DNA from: Asanoa ishikariensis
Lineage (GTDB): Bacteria > Actinomycetota > Actinomycetes > Mycobacteriales > Micromonosporaceae
NCBI RefSeq assembly: GCF_900107455.1
Contig: NZ_FNQB01000002.1
Coordinates: 1,302,001 to 1,366,000, forward strand
Reading direction: 5' to 3'
DNA length: 64,000 bases
Shown: piece after piece, positions 8,208 through 15,875 of the stretch
Layout: each line of letters opens with the position of its first letter
How positions within the stretch are numbered: the stretch's first letter is position 1
Notes under the pieces: generated by a model
Seen by the model: only the letters and a program-made list of their open reading frames with translations
Database searches by the model: none
What the model was told of the DNA's origin: nothing
Translations under genes and position numbers: made by a program

Positions 8208-9617
8208 ATGCAGAACCGGGTCGCCGTGATCGGCGGAGGGATCGCGGGGCTGGCCGCCGCGGTGCGGATCAACGACGCGGCGCCGGGCACCGCTGTCACG
8301 ATCTTCGAGCAGGGCGCCACGCTCGGCGGCAAGCTGCGCACCGGCGAGGTGGCCGGCTCGCCGGTCGAGCTAGGTGCCGAGGCGTTCCTGGTGCGGGACA
8401 CGGCCACCGGCGAGGACTCGCCCGCCATCAAGCTGGCCCGGCGGCTCGGCCTCGGCGACGACCTGGTCAACCCGGCTGTCGGCGCCGCCGCGCTGGCCGT
8501 CGGCGGCAAGCTGGTGCCGATGCCGCGGGGGACGCTGACCGGCGTGCCGGGCGACGTCGGCACGCTGGCCGGGGTGGCGGCCGTGGAGGACCACGACCTC
8601 GACGCCGGCGAGCCGCTGCTGGCCGAGGGCGAGGACGTCTCCGTGGGCGCGCTGGTCCGGCGCCGGCTCGGCGACCAGGTCGTGGACCGGTTGGTCGACC
8701 CCATGCTGGGCGGCGTGTACGCGGGTCGCGCCGACCGCCTCTCGCTGGCCGCCACGATGCCGGCGCTGGCCCGGCAGGCCAGGCGCGCGGGCACGCTCAC
8801 CGGCGCCGTGAAGGCGGCGCAGGCCGCGTTCCCCCGGGTGCCGGGCGGCGCCGTGTTCGCCACCGTCCGGGGCGGCGTGAGCCGGCTGGTCGAGGCCGCC
8901 GCCGAGGCCAGCGGTGCGGAGCTCCGACTCGGCGCGACGGTCCGCGAGCTGACCCGTCTGCCCGACGGCACGTGGCGGCTCACCGTCGGCCCAACCCGCG
9001 ACCCCGAGTACGTCACCGTCGACGCCGTCGTGCTCGCCGTGCCGGCCCGGCCCGCCGCCCGGCTGCTCCAGGCGATCGAGCCGGACGCGGCCCGCGAGGT
9101 CGGCGCGCTCGACTACGCCAGCGTGGCGCTGGTCACCCTGGCGCTGCCCCGGCTCGAGCTGCCGGAGCTGTCCGGCTTCCTGGTGCCGGCCGAGAACGGC
9201 ACCGCGGTCAAGGCGGCCACCTTCTTCTCGACCAAGTGGACCCACCAGCGCCGGTCGGACGGGGTCGCCCTGGTCCGCGCGTCCGTGGGCCGCTACGGCG
9301 ACGAGCACGTGCTCCAGCGCGACGACGCCGAGCTCGTCGGCATCGTCCACAGGGAACTGTCCACCCTGGTCGCCCACAGCCTGCCCAAGTCGCTGGACAC
9401 CAAGGTGCAGCGCTGGGGCGGTGCGCTGCCGCAGTACGCGCCCGGGCACCTCGACCGGGTCGCCGCGGCCCGGGCGGCGCTGCGCCGCGAGGCACCGACG
9501 CTGGCCCTGGCCGGCGCGGGCTACGACGGCGTCGGGATCCCGATCTGCGTACGTTCCGGCGAGTCCGCGGCCGACGCCGTGCTCGCCGCCCTGCGGGACC
9601 GGCAGCAGGCCGGCTGA
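8208..9617 (+). CDS. hemY: Coproporphyrinogen III oxidase / protoporphyrinogen oxidase (FAD, HemY/CgoX type)
   Basis: FAD-dependent porphyrinogen oxidase of 469 residues. In Gram-positive bacteria with HemQ this enzyme oxidises coproporphyrinogen III to coproporphyrin III. The FAD-binding Rossmann motif VAVIGGGIAGLAAAVR opens the protein. ATFFSTKWTH lies in the substrate region, and the C-terminal FAD segment AGAGYDGVGIPICVRSGESA is characteristic. The start is placed at 8208 because an upstream -10 box overlaps the earlier ATG. hemQ follows after 15 bp, so the two work in sequence. The symbol cgoX is used for the same gene in recent nomenclature. Confidence 0.92.
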   Translation: MQNRVAVIGGGIAGLAAAVRINDAAPGTAVTIFEQGATLGGKLRTGEVAGSPVELGAEAFLVRDTATGEDSPAIKLARRLGLGDDLVNPAVGAAALAVGGKLVPMPRGTLTGVPGDVGTLAGVAAVEDHDLDAGEPLLAEGEDVSVGALVRRRLGDQVVDRLVDPMLGGVYAGRADRLSLAATMPALARQARRAGTLTGAVKAAQAAFPRVPGGAVFATVRGGVSRLVEAAAEASGAELRLGATVRELTRLPDGTWRLTVGPTRDPEYVTVDAVVLAVPARPAARLLQAIEPDAAREVGALDYASVALVTLALPRLELPELSGFLVPAENGTAVKAATFFSTKWTHQRRSDGVALVRASVGRYGDEHVLQRDDAELVGIVHRELSTLVAHSLPKSLDTKVQRWGGALPQYAPGHLDRVAAARAALRREAPTLALAGAGYDGVGIPICVRSGESAADAVLAALRDRQQAG

Positions 9618-9632
9618 GAGAGGATGGTTCGC

Positions 9633-10334
9633 ATGACGGAGCAGACCAACGCCGCCCGGATCCGGGAGCTCAACGACACCATCCGCTACACGATGTGGTC
9701 GGTGTTCCGGGCCGCCGAGCCGTTGCCGGAGTCGCGCAGCGGGCTGGCCGCCGAGGTCGACACCCTCTTCGCCGACCTGGCGAGCAAGGACGTCACGGTC
9801 CGCGGCAGCTACGACGTCTCCGGGCTGCGCGCCGACGCCGACCTGATGATCTGGTGGCACGCGGCGTCCAGCGACGCGCTCCAGGAGGCGTACGCCCAGT
9901 TCCGCCGGACCGCGCTCGGCCGGCACCTGGCCCCCGTCTGGTCGCAGATGGCGCTGCACCGGCCGGCCGAGTTCAACAAGAGCCACCTGCCGGCGTTCCT
10001 GTCCGGTGAAGAGGCCCGGGCGTACATCTGCGTCTACCCGTTCGTCCGCTCCTACGAGTGGTACCTGCTGCCCGACGAGGACCGTCGGGACATGCTGGCC
10101 GAGCACGGCCGGCAGGCGCGCGGCTTCCCGGACGTGCGGGCCAACACGGTGGCCTCGTTCGCGCTCGGCGACTACGAGTGGATGCTGGCGTTCGAGGCCG
10201 ACGAGCTGCACCGGATCGTCGACCTGATGCGCGAGCTGCGCGCGTCGAGGGCCCGGCGGCACGTGCGCGAGGAGGTCCCGTTCTACACGGGGCGCCGGCG
10301 CTCGGTGGCCGAGCTCGTCGAAGCCCTGCCCTAA
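9633..10334 (+). CDS. hemQ: Coproheme decarboxylase HemQ (ChdC)
   Basis: Chlorite-dismutase-fold enzyme that oxidatively decarboxylates coproheme to haem b, the last step of the coproporphyrin-dependent pathway. It has 233 residues from ATG 9633, which has a GAGAGAGG site about 8 nt upstream; the ATG at 9624 is less well placed. The key tyrosine is probably Tyr135 in [14 protein letters not shown], and the haem-ligand histidine is probably His158 in [23 protein letters not shown] precedes them. The absence of the chlorite-dismutase distal Arg context and the neighbouring hemE/hemY support HemQ rather than chlorite dismutase. Its stop codon overlaps the convergent haemoglobin gene by 4 bp. Confidence 0.93.
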   Translation: MTEQTNAARIRELNDTIRYTMWSVFRAAEPLPESRSGLAAEVDTLFADLASKDVTVRGSYDVSGLRADADLMIWWHAASSDALQEAYAQFRRTALGRHLAPVWSQMALHRPAEFNKSHLPAFLSGEEARAYICVYPFVRSYEWYLLPDEDRRDMLAEHGRQARGFPDVRANTVASFALGDYEWMLAFEADELHRIVDLMRELRASRARRHVREEVPFYTGRRRSVAELVEALP

Positions 10335-10792
10335 GACTGGTAGGGCGGCGCCACGCCCCAGCCCCAGTGCGGCACCGGCGCGTGCTCGACCGGGGTCGCG
10401 CCCGGCTGGGAGTTCTCCATCGCGATCCGGGTGCCCCACTCCAGGTAGCCGACCAGCGCCGCCCGGAACTCAGGATCGGGCGGCAGTTCGGCGTCGTCGG
10501 CGGCGAGGCTCATCAGCGACGCGAACCGGAAGCGGTGCTCGGGCGTGATCCCGAGGTTCTTGTGGTGGGCGAGCATGTTCTCGTAGCCACCGAGCTCGCC
10601 GGTGTAGTCCGACGGCCCGCCGAACACCTCGGACCACCAGGTCGTCACGTGCTCGCGATGCGGCACGGTGACACCGCCGGGGAAGAACGGGCTGAGCAGC
10701 TCGTCCTGCTCCACCCGGTCGTAGAACGCGTTGATCATTCGAGCGATCGCCGGCCGGCCGCCGGCCCACTCGTACAGCGTCGGGGTCGTCAT
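10331..10792 (-). CDS. glbO: Group II truncated haemoglobin (TrHbO type)
   Basis: 153-residue truncated haemoglobin, cytoplasmic, expected to bind O2/NO and protect against reactive species. [23 protein letters not shown] is the typical N-terminal helix region in this family, followed by LLSPFFPGG and the proximal-His region [17 protein letters not shown]. The C-terminal extension to [13 protein letters not shown] is usual in actinobacterial homologues. The ATG at 10792 is supported by TAGCTT 7 nt upstream; longer frames upstream are shadows of the acetyltransferase. It converges on hemQ with a 4-bp overlap of stop codons, which places a haem user directly against the haem maker. Confidence 0.88.
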   Translation of the reverse strand: MTTPTLYEWAGGRPAIARMINAFYDRVEQDELLSPFFPGGVTVPHREHVTTWWSEVFGGPSDYTGELGGYENMLAHHKNLGITPEHRFRFASLMSLAADDAELPPDPEFRAALVGYLEWGTRIAMENSQPGATPVEHAPVPHWGWGVAPPYQS

Positions 10793-10799
10793 GATCCCT

Positions 10800-10805
10800 A
10801 AGCTA
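10800..10805 (-). promoter_or_regulatory. -10 box of the truncated haemoglobin gene
   Basis: Minus-strand TAGCTT 7 nt before ATG 10792. It overlaps the last codons of the acetyltransferase gene, so the haemoglobin gene can be transcribed on its own. Confidence 0.4.
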
Positions 10806-11246
10806 ACCCCGCGCCATGGGCACGTGCGGGATGCCGTCCTCCAGGAAGCCGGGTCCGCTGACCGTGTAGCCGTAGCGGCCGTAGAAGCCGGCCAGGTGGG
10901 ACTGCGCGTCGAGGACCGACGGCCGGGCGCCGACGAGCTCCAGCGCCGTGTCCATGAGCCGGCCGGCCACGCCGGAGCCGCGGGCCTCCTTGGCGACCAC
11001 CACGCGGCCGACCCGCATGCCGCCGTCCGGCTCGCCGAGCACCCGCAGGTAGGCGACCGGGACGCCGTACCGAGCGACCCAGACGTGCCGGGTCGCCGGT
11101 TCGAGGTCCCGGCCGTCGATGTCGAGGTATGCCGCCTCCTGCTCGACCACGAACACCGTGCAGCGCAGCTCGAGCAGGCGGTACAGGGTGGTCGTGTCGA
11201 GGTCGGCGAAGGACGCCACGCGTAGCTCATCGGTGTTCGGCCGCAT
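10803..11246 (-). CDS. ElaA-type GNAT N-acetyltransferase
   Basis: GNAT-fold acetyltransferase of about 147 residues. The N-terminal stretch LYRLLELRCTVFVVEQEAAY and the DIDGRDLEPATRH that follows are typical of the ElaA subgroup. The acetyl-CoA pyrophosphate loop is VAKEARGSGVAGRLMD, and the C-terminal GFYGRYGYTVSGPGFLEDGIPH completes the fold. The substrate is unknown. An in-frame GTG two codons upstream (11252) is possible, but TATGCT lies 8 nt before ATG 11246, which favours the ATG. It lies just upstream of the haemoglobin gene on the same strand. Confidence 0.85.
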   Translation of the reverse strand: MRPNTDELRVASFADLDTTTLYRLLELRCTVFVVEQEAAYLDIDGRDLEPATRHVWVARYGVPVAYLRVLGEPDGGMRVGRVVVAKEARGSGVAGRLMDTALELVGARPSVLDAQSHLAGFYGRYGYTVSGPGFLEDGIPHVPMARG

Positions 11247-11254
11247 GGTCACCG

Positions 11255-11260
11255 AGCATA
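11255..11260 (-). promoter_or_regulatory. -10 box of the ElaA-type acetyltransferase gene
   Basis: Minus-strand TATGCT, 8 nt before ATG 11246 and 2 nt before the alternative GTG. The second spacing is too short for a promoter, so it argues for the ATG. Confidence 0.4.
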
Positions 11261-11261
11261 A

Positions 11262-11522
11262 TCAGCCCGGGTGGGCGCCCACGGTGTCGGTGATCGCCGC
11301 ACCCTCGGCGCCGGTGGTCGCCCGCGCGCAGTGCGCACAGCAGAAGAACCGGCCGGCCACCTCGACGCCGTGGCCGACGACCTTCACGCCGCAGTGCTCG
11401 CAGATCGGGGCGAGCCGCTGGATCGCGCATTCGAACGAGTCGAAGACGTGCCGGTCGCCGCTGATCGTCTTCACTTCGAAGGCCAGCCAGTAATCGTTGC
11501 CACAGGTCTCACACACCGCCAT
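11262..11522 (-). CDS. Small Cys/His-rich metal-binding protein, metallothionein-like annotation family
   Basis: 86-residue cytoplasmic protein that opens with MAVCETCGNDYW and has further pairs in ICEHCGVKVVGHGVEV and RFFCCAHCARA, plus a single Cys in DSFECAIQRLAP. These Cys-x2-Cys knuckles with nearby histidines suggest bound zinc. Similar actinobacterial proteins are often labelled prokaryotic metallothionein, but the fold looks like a treble-clef or zinc-ribbon unit rather than a true metallothionein. The frame continues upstream to 11678, but that part has no family signature, so ATG 11522 is used. Its stop is 16 bp from the acetyltransferase start. Function is unknown. Confidence 0.7.
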   Translation of the reverse strand: MAVCETCGNDYWLAFEVKTISGDRHVFDSFECAIQRLAPICEHCGVKVVGHGVEVAGRFFCCAHCARATTGAEGAAITDTVGAHPG

Positions 11523-11708
11523 GGTGCCCGCCCCCAATCGGTTACCCGCAGCGTGACCCGGAAGTACGCCTGCCGGCAACCGAAACGCCCGATAAGAGCT
11601 AGATTCGCGACTGATGAATGTCATGTAACGCGCGGTGTGTCGGTCCGCCCATGTCCGGGTCCGGCAGGGAAGCTCCATGAGGTTGTGTCCTTACCGGGAG
11701 GAGCCGAC

Positions 11709-12017
11709 ATGATCAAGAAAAGTAAGCTCTTCGGCAGCAAGACCCGCGTGACGTTCTGCCTGCCCAAGGACAACCCGGTCGGGCAGGTCAGCGTCGTGGG
11801 CTGCTTCAACGACTGGGAGCCCGGCCGGCACGAGCTCCAGCCGAGGCGCGACGGGACCCGCACGGTGACGCTCACCCTCGGCCCGGGCGAATACACCTTC
11901 CGCTATCTCGCCACCGGTGGCGTCTGGCTCGACGACGAGCAGGCCGACGGGGTCGACGGACGCGGCGGGCTGCTGGTTGTCGGCCAGCACGCCCTCGTCG
12001 GGCAGCACAGCAAGTAA
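11709..12017 (+). CDS. CBM48 / glycogen-recognition (isoamylase N-terminal-like) domain protein
   Basis: 102-residue single-domain protein. The core GQVSVVGCFNDWEPGRHELQ followed by GEYTFRYLATGGVWLDDEQA is the beta-sandwich glycogen-binding domain found in AMPK-beta and at the N-terminus of branching and debranching enzymes. No catalytic domain is attached. The ribosome site GGGAGGAG lies about 8 nt before ATG 11709. A role in binding glycogen or starch-like glucan, or in regulating an enzyme that does so, is likely. No glycogen gene is nearby in the window. Confidence 0.8.
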   Translation: MIKKSKLFGSKTRVTFCLPKDNPVGQVSVVGCFNDWEPGRHELQPRRDGTRTVTLTLGPGEYTFRYLATGGVWLDDEQADGVDGRGGLLVVGQHALVGQHSK

Positions 12018-12026
12018 TCAGCGGTC

Positions 12027-12032
12027 TAGCCT
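12027..12032 (+). promoter_or_regulatory. -10 box of the APH-like kinase gene, leaderless type
   Basis: TAGCCT ends exactly 6 nt before GTG 12039, with no Shine-Dalgarno sequence, and overlaps the region just after the preceding stop codon. Confidence 0.5.
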
Positions 12033-12038
12033 CACCGG

Positions 12039-12947
12039 GTGACCGCTGAGGACATCGTCGTACCCCCGGCTCTCGTAGCCGCCCAGGTCCGGTTCCGCGG
12101 CGACGCGGGCCGGGCCTGGGTGGACGGGGTGGCCCGCACCGCGGCCGAGTTCCTCGATCGCTGGCGGTTGCGGCGCGACGGCGCGCCGCGCAGCGGGGTG
12201 GCCGGTCTCGTGCTCCCGGTCGTCACCGAAGACGGCACGCCGGCGATGCTCAAGCTCCAGGACACCGACTGGGACCACCCCGGCGAGGGTCTCGCGCTGC
12301 GCACCTGGGCCGGTGACGGCGCGGCCCGCCTGCTCCGCGAGGACCCGCAGACCTGGACGCTGCTGATCGAGCGCCTGGATCCTTCTCGCGACTTGCGGTC
12401 CATCGAGGACGACACGGCGGCGGTACGGGTGATCGCCGAGCTGCTCAACCGGCTCAACGCGTACCCGGCGCCGCCGTCGATTCCGCTGCTGGCCGACAAG
12501 GCCGCCAAGATGATCGAAGACACCCCGGCGGCGGCAGCGCTGTTGGCGGACCCTTTTGAGGGAAAGCTGATCCAGCGCTGGGCCGACCAGCTCGCCGAGG
12601 TGGTCGGCGAGGCCGGTGACCGGCTGCTGCACTGGGATCTGCACTACGAGAACGTGCTGGCCGGCGGCCGGGAGCCGTGGCTGGCGATCGACCCGAAGCC
12701 GCTGGCCGGTGACCCGGGCTTCGAGCTCTGCCCGGCACTGTGGAACCGGTGGGACAAGTCAGCGCCGGACCGCACGATCCGGCGCCGGTTCGACGTCATG
12801 GTCGAGGCGATGGGCCTGGACCGGCAGCGTGCGGTCGTGTGGACGCTCGGCCGTACGCTGCAGAACTCGATCTGGTCGGTCGAGGACGGCGACCGCGCCC
12901 TCGAACCCGAAATGGTGGCGGTGGCCGCCGCTCTTACGCGGGGATGA
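12039..12947 (+). CDS. Aminoglycoside/hydroxyurea-resistance kinase family (APH(6)-like)
   Basis: 302-residue kinase-fold protein related to streptomycin 6-kinases, which transfer phosphate from ATP to a small-molecule hydroxyl. The ATP-binding Lys is probably in AMLKLQDTDW, and the catalytic loop is LLHWDLHYENVLAGG (H-x-D-x4-N pattern) followed by the metal-binding Asp in WLAIDPKPLAGDPGFEL. Many actinobacteria carry such genes without resistance phenotypes, so a metabolic kinase role is equally possible. It overlaps the end of the convergent msrB by 14 bp. GTG 12039 is chosen from the -10 box placed 6 nt upstream. Confidence 0.8.
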   Translation: MTAEDIVVPPALVAAQVRFRGDAGRAWVDGVARTAAEFLDRWRLRRDGAPRSGVAGLVLPVVTEDGTPAMLKLQDTDWDHPGEGLALRTWAGDGAARLLREDPQTWTLLIERLDPSRDLRSIEDDTAAVRVIAELLNRLNAYPAPPSIPLLADKAAKMIEDTPAAAALLADPFEGKLIQRWADQLAEVVGEAGDRLLHWDLHYENVLAGGREPWLAIDPKPLAGDPGFELCPALWNRWDKSAPDRTIRRRFDVMVEAMGLDRQRAVVWTLGRTLQNSIWSVEDGDRALEPEMVAVAAALTRG

Positions 12948-13365
12948 GCCGCATGCTCACCGAGTTGATGCAGTAGCGGGCGTCCTTGGCCGTGTAGCCC
13001 TCGCCGTCGAAGCGGTGGCCGAGGTGCGAGTCGCAGTGCGCGCAGCGCACCTCGACGCGGAGCATGCCCAGCGACCGGTCCTCGATGTACCGGATCGAGC
13101 CGGGGATCGCCTCGTCGAACGACGGCCAGCCGCAGTGCGAGTCGAACTTGGTGCCGCTGGTGAACAGCGCCGCGTTGCAGGCCCGACAGACGTAGGTGCC
13201 CGGTGTCTTGGTGTCGACGTACTCGCCGGTGAACGGCCGCTCGGTGCCGGCCTGACGCAGCACCCGGAACTCTTCGGGGTTGAGCCGGACCTGCCACTCG
13301 GCGTCGGTCTTAGGCAGCTCGTTGGTGGGGATTTCGGCCACGGGGGAGGGCTTCTCGGGTGCCAT
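12934..13365 (-). CDS. msrB: Peptide-methionine (R)-S-oxide reductase
   Basis: Repairs methionine-R-sulfoxide in proteins using thioredoxin. It has 143 residues. The structural zinc is held by Cys60/Cys63 (VCRAC) and Cys108/Cys111 (CAHCDSHLGHRF). HCGWPSF contains Cys78, and the catalytic Cys132 is in ARYCINS. ATG 13365 is supported by a TACGGT box 6 nt upstream. In Mycobacterium tuberculosis msrB also sits close to hemQ, so this is conserved synteny. The 3' end overlaps the kinase gene tail to tail. Confidence 0.95.
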   Translation of the reverse strand: MAPEKPSPVAEIPTNELPKTDAEWQVRLNPEEFRVLRQAGTERPFTGEYVDTKTPGTYVCRACNAALFTSGTKFDSHCGWPSFDEAIPGSIRYIEDRSLGMLRVEVRCAHCDSHLGHRFDGEGYTAKDARYCINSVSMRLIPA

Positions 13366-13371
13366 GCATCA

Positions 13372-13377
13372 ACCGTA
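13372..13377 (-). promoter_or_regulatory. -10 box of msrB, leaderless type
   Basis: Minus-strand TACGGT exactly 6 nt before ATG 13365; no ribosome site is present. Confidence 0.55.
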
Positions 13378-13433
13378 CGACCCCCTTAGCGGAAGAGCCG
13401 ATTACCTGGGTGTGACCTCGTCGTTAGCAGTGC

Positions 13434-13973
13434 ATGCGAACACCGGTCAGGGTGGTCAGCGCGGCGCAGGAGCCTTTACCGGGAGACCCGCTGCGCTTCC
13501 GGCCGACCTGGCGACAGGCGCTGGGGCGGGGCATGTGGGTGGGCGTCCTGGTGTCCGGCGCGCTGGCGCTGACGGGCCTGGCGGCGGTGCTGGCGCCGGA
13601 AGTGGCGCACTGGCTGACCGACGCCGAGTTGTACCGCACCGTGCCGCCACAGCTCTGGTGGCTGCTGGTGCTGCCGGTGCCGGTGAGCGCCGTGCTCGGC
13701 CTGCTGCTGCGCGGCCGGGTGGGTGCTGATCTGGACGCGGCGGGCGCCTGGGCGGTGCCGGGCGCGCTCGGTGACTCGGCGCCCTGGCACCGGGTGGTCG
13801 AGGTCCGGATGGAGCGGCGGGGCCGGCGAACGGTCGTCGCGCTGCCACTGCTGGACGGTTCGATCGTCCGGCTCCGGGCGCCCTACGACGGGCACCTGCT
13901 GGGCCGCGACCCCGACTTCGAGCGCAAGCAGTTCCGTATCCGATTGCTCTGGGAGACCCACCGGTACGGCTGA
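13434..13973 (+). CDS. Membrane protein with two helices and a PH-like C-terminal domain
   Basis: 179-residue protein of no named family that I recognise. Two transmembrane helices are predicted near residues 34-55 (GMWVGVLVSGALALTGLAAV) and 72-92 (LWWLLVLPVPVSAVLGLLL). The soluble C-terminus (about 105-179) has alternating strands, WHRVVEVRMERRGRRTVVAL and DGSIVRLRAPYD, like the bacterial PH domains that follow paired helices. ATG 13434 is the only good start. It is divergent from msrB with 68 bp between them. Confidence 0.65.
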   Translation: MRTPVRVVSAAQEPLPGDPLRFRPTWRQALGRGMWVGVLVSGALALTGLAAVLAPEVAHWLTDAELYRTVPPQLWWLLVLPVPVSAVLGLLLRGRVGADLDAAGAWAVPGALGDSAPWHRVVEVRMERRGRRTVVALPLLDGSIVRLRAPYDGHLLGRDPDFERKQFRIRLLWETHRYG

Positions 13974-14083
13974 CCCTGGCTGGGTGATCCATACCGGTCG
14001 CTTGGGCGTTTTCGGACATAGCGCTCTACGCTCCCACAAATGCTCCTTTCGGCACGAATTCTCCGGACGACAGGAACAGAACG

Positions 14084-14794
14084 ATGACGAACAAACGACG
14101 GCGGCGACTGGTCAGTGCCGCGGCCTTGCCGGCCGCCGGCCTCGCTGTGGTGGCCGGAGCGCTCGCCCTGAGTGGCCAGGCAGCCAGCGCGGCGGCGCTC
14201 GGCGACGGACCTGTTGGTGACGGCACCGACGCGGCCGCGGCGGCGGCGGACCGGGCGCAGGAGATCACCGACGGGGCGATGGCGGACGTGGTCACCGACG
14301 GAGCGCCGGTCGACCTGCCGGACACGACCTCGGCCCCCGACGACGAGGCGGACGAGGCGTCGAAGGGCCCGGCCGACCTGCCCGCGGCGGCGAAGTTCGG
14401 CAGCGGCGTCTCGCACATCGCCAGCGGCCACAACGCGGGCATCCTGAACGGCACGCAGGTGGTCGTACCGATCACGATCGACGTGGACGTCTGCGGCAAC
14501 AGCATCGCCGCTGCCGGGGGTGTCGCGTCTTCCTCGTGCGGTGACGACGACGAGGAAGAGCCGCCGCCTCCGCCGCCGGTGGACGAGGAGCCGCCGACCG
14601 CGCAGGAGCCGCCGCCGGCGCCTGTCGAAGAGCCGCCGGTGGCCGAGCCCGAACTGCCGAAGACCGGGCTGCCGGTGGGCTCGATCGCGGGCTTCGGCGG
14701 CGTACTCACCGCGGGCGGCGCAGCCATGTCACTCGCGGGCGTCCGCACGAACCGCTACATCGGCCGCCACCGCCGAGGCCCCCGGCCTTCCTGA
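14084..14794 (+). CDS. Chaplin-like surface protein with LPKTG sortase anchor
   Basis: 236-residue secreted protein. It has a signal peptide (residues 1-37, Arg-rich start, hydrophobic core, AASA cleavage region) and an Ala/Asp-rich spacer (40-105). A chaplin-like segment at about 108-152 has SGHNAGILNGTQVVVPITI, then VDVCGNS with Cys137 and a partner Cys152. An acidic proline-rich wall spacer (155-190) and the sorting signal LPKTG (191-195) follow, then a hydrophobic helix and a basic tail. Chaplins are amyloid-forming coat proteins of aerial hyphae and spores in Streptomyces. A single chaplin repeat in a sortase-anchored protein suggests a cell-wall-bound coat or nucleator. ATG 14084 has ACAGGAAC upstream. 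Confidence 0.75.
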   Translation: MTNKRRRRLVSAAALPAAGLAVVAGALALSGQAASAAALGDGPVGDGTDAAAAAADRAQEITDGAMADVVTDGAPVDLPDTTSAPDDEADEASKGPADLPAAAKFGSGVSHIASGHNAGILNGTQVVVPITIDVDVCGNSIAAAGGVASSSCGDDDEEEPPPPPPVDEEPPTAQEPPPAPVEEPPVAEPELPKTGLPVGSIAGFGGVLTAGGAAMSLAGVRTNRYIGRHRRGPRPS

Positions 14795-14799
14795 CGGGC

Positions 14800-14872
14800 G
14801 GCTTTGCTCTGCACCCAAATACGCACCACCCCCGTCACGGAGGTGGTGCGTATTTGGGTGCAGAGCAAAGCC
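14800..14872. terminator. Perfect 31-bp inverted repeat, likely bidirectional terminator
   Basis: The left arm (14800-14830) begins GGCTTTGCTCTGCACCCAAA and ends CGCACCACC. The right arm (14842-14872) is its exact complement, leaving an 11-nt loop. The repeat lies between two convergent genes and ends 4 nt before the stop codon of the minus-strand gene. A stem this long without mismatch is unusual; see findings. Confidence 0.75.
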
Positions 14873-14875
14873 GGG

Positions 14876-15679
14876 CTATGACCCTCGGGCCCATTGGGCC
14901 CGCCTGCGAGGCAACAACAGAAGAACCAAAGCAGTTGCCAGGACCGCCACTCCCAGCATGGACAGCGGGCGAATCAAGATATAGGTGTACGCGCTCCAGG
15001 TCGCCGGCGGTGAGACCATCGCGGAGTTGATCAGTTGGAGGTAAATGACGTCGCCGCTGCTGAGCACGGTGGCGGGCAGGAGCAGGAGACTTCCGACGCC
15101 GGCCAGTGCCGCAGCCGCCGGGCCGGACGCACCCCGTCCCGACAGCCGGCCAGCGCCCGCGAGGACTACCAGTCCGCCGAGAAGAAGCCCGACCAGCCAA
15201 CCGACCACAGTCAACGGCAGAACGGCCGCCGGCTCGGGGCGGACGAACTCCATGCCCAACTGCGCTTCCGGCGTCAGTTCGGGAAGGACCGCTCCGTCGC
15301 TCACCGGCAAGACGAAAAGAGCCAGGTCGGCTCGCGTCGCGGTCAGTTCGCGGCCAGGGGACGTGGGCGTAACTTTCCAGCCCTGCTGCCGCAGATTGGC
15401 CTCGACCCCGGTCAGCACCGAGCCGTAGGAACCGTCGGGCGTGTCCATGGTGCACAGAACGTAGCCGCCGTTGTAATTGTCTGAGCCGAGGATCCGAGTG
15501 GCCGGCCCCGTGGAGAACTGGTAGCTGAAGACCGGCTCCAGACGGTCGACCTCGGCGACCGACAGGCCTGGCGCAGCAGACATCGCCAGGCTGCGGGCCT
15601 CGACGTCAGCCGGCAGTCCGGCCGCCCACCTCCAGCCCAGCCACGCGCCGGCGGCCGCGAACAGAGCCGCGACCGTCAA
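14876..15679 (-). CDS. Hypothetical membrane protein, about 267 residues
   Basis: No family recognised. There is an N-terminal helix (TVAALFAAAGAWLGWRWAAG), an extracytoplasmic domain of about 110 residues (including SDNYNGGYVLCTMDTPDGS) and three C-terminal helices (about residues 150-172, 185-207 and 232-260). The tail is basic (RRRAQWARGS). The start is uncertain: TTG 15679 is the only usual start codon in a frame that stays open for about 34 more codons to an upstream TGA. It converges on the chaplin-like gene across the 31-bp inverted repeat. Confidence 0.6.
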   Translation of the reverse strand: MTVAALFAAAGAWLGWRWAAGLPADVEARSLAMSAAPGLSVAEVDRLEPVFSYQFSTGPATRILGSDNYNGGYVLCTMDTPDGSYGSVLTGVEANLRQQGWKVTPTSPGRELTATRADLALFVLPVSDGAVLPELTPEAQLGMEFVRPEPAAVLPLTVVGWLVGLLLGGLVVLAGAGRLSGRGASGPAAAALAGVGSLLLLPATVLSSGDVIYLQLINSAMVSPPATWSAYTYILIRPLSMLGVAVLATALVLLLLPRRRAQWARGS

Positions 15680-15875
15680 CGCGACCAGACAGCCAGGGCG
15701 CGAACCCCAATCCGGCGCCCCACCCGTGCCTCCCGTTGCCGCAGTCGAAGTGCCGCCAACTGTGAGTCAAAGTGGATCACTGCGTCAACACCCCTTTGAT
15801 GATCGAGTCTCATCTGCCGGGACATGTGGGCGGGCGGCGGCGGGTCGTGTGGCATCGCCCGGTGCACTGCTCTGC

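Noticed and set aside
12039-12947. Calling the APH-like gene an antibiotic-resistance determinant
   Set aside because: The kinase fold is clear, but the neighbours are housekeeping genes and such kinases are widespread in actinobacteria without proven resistance.
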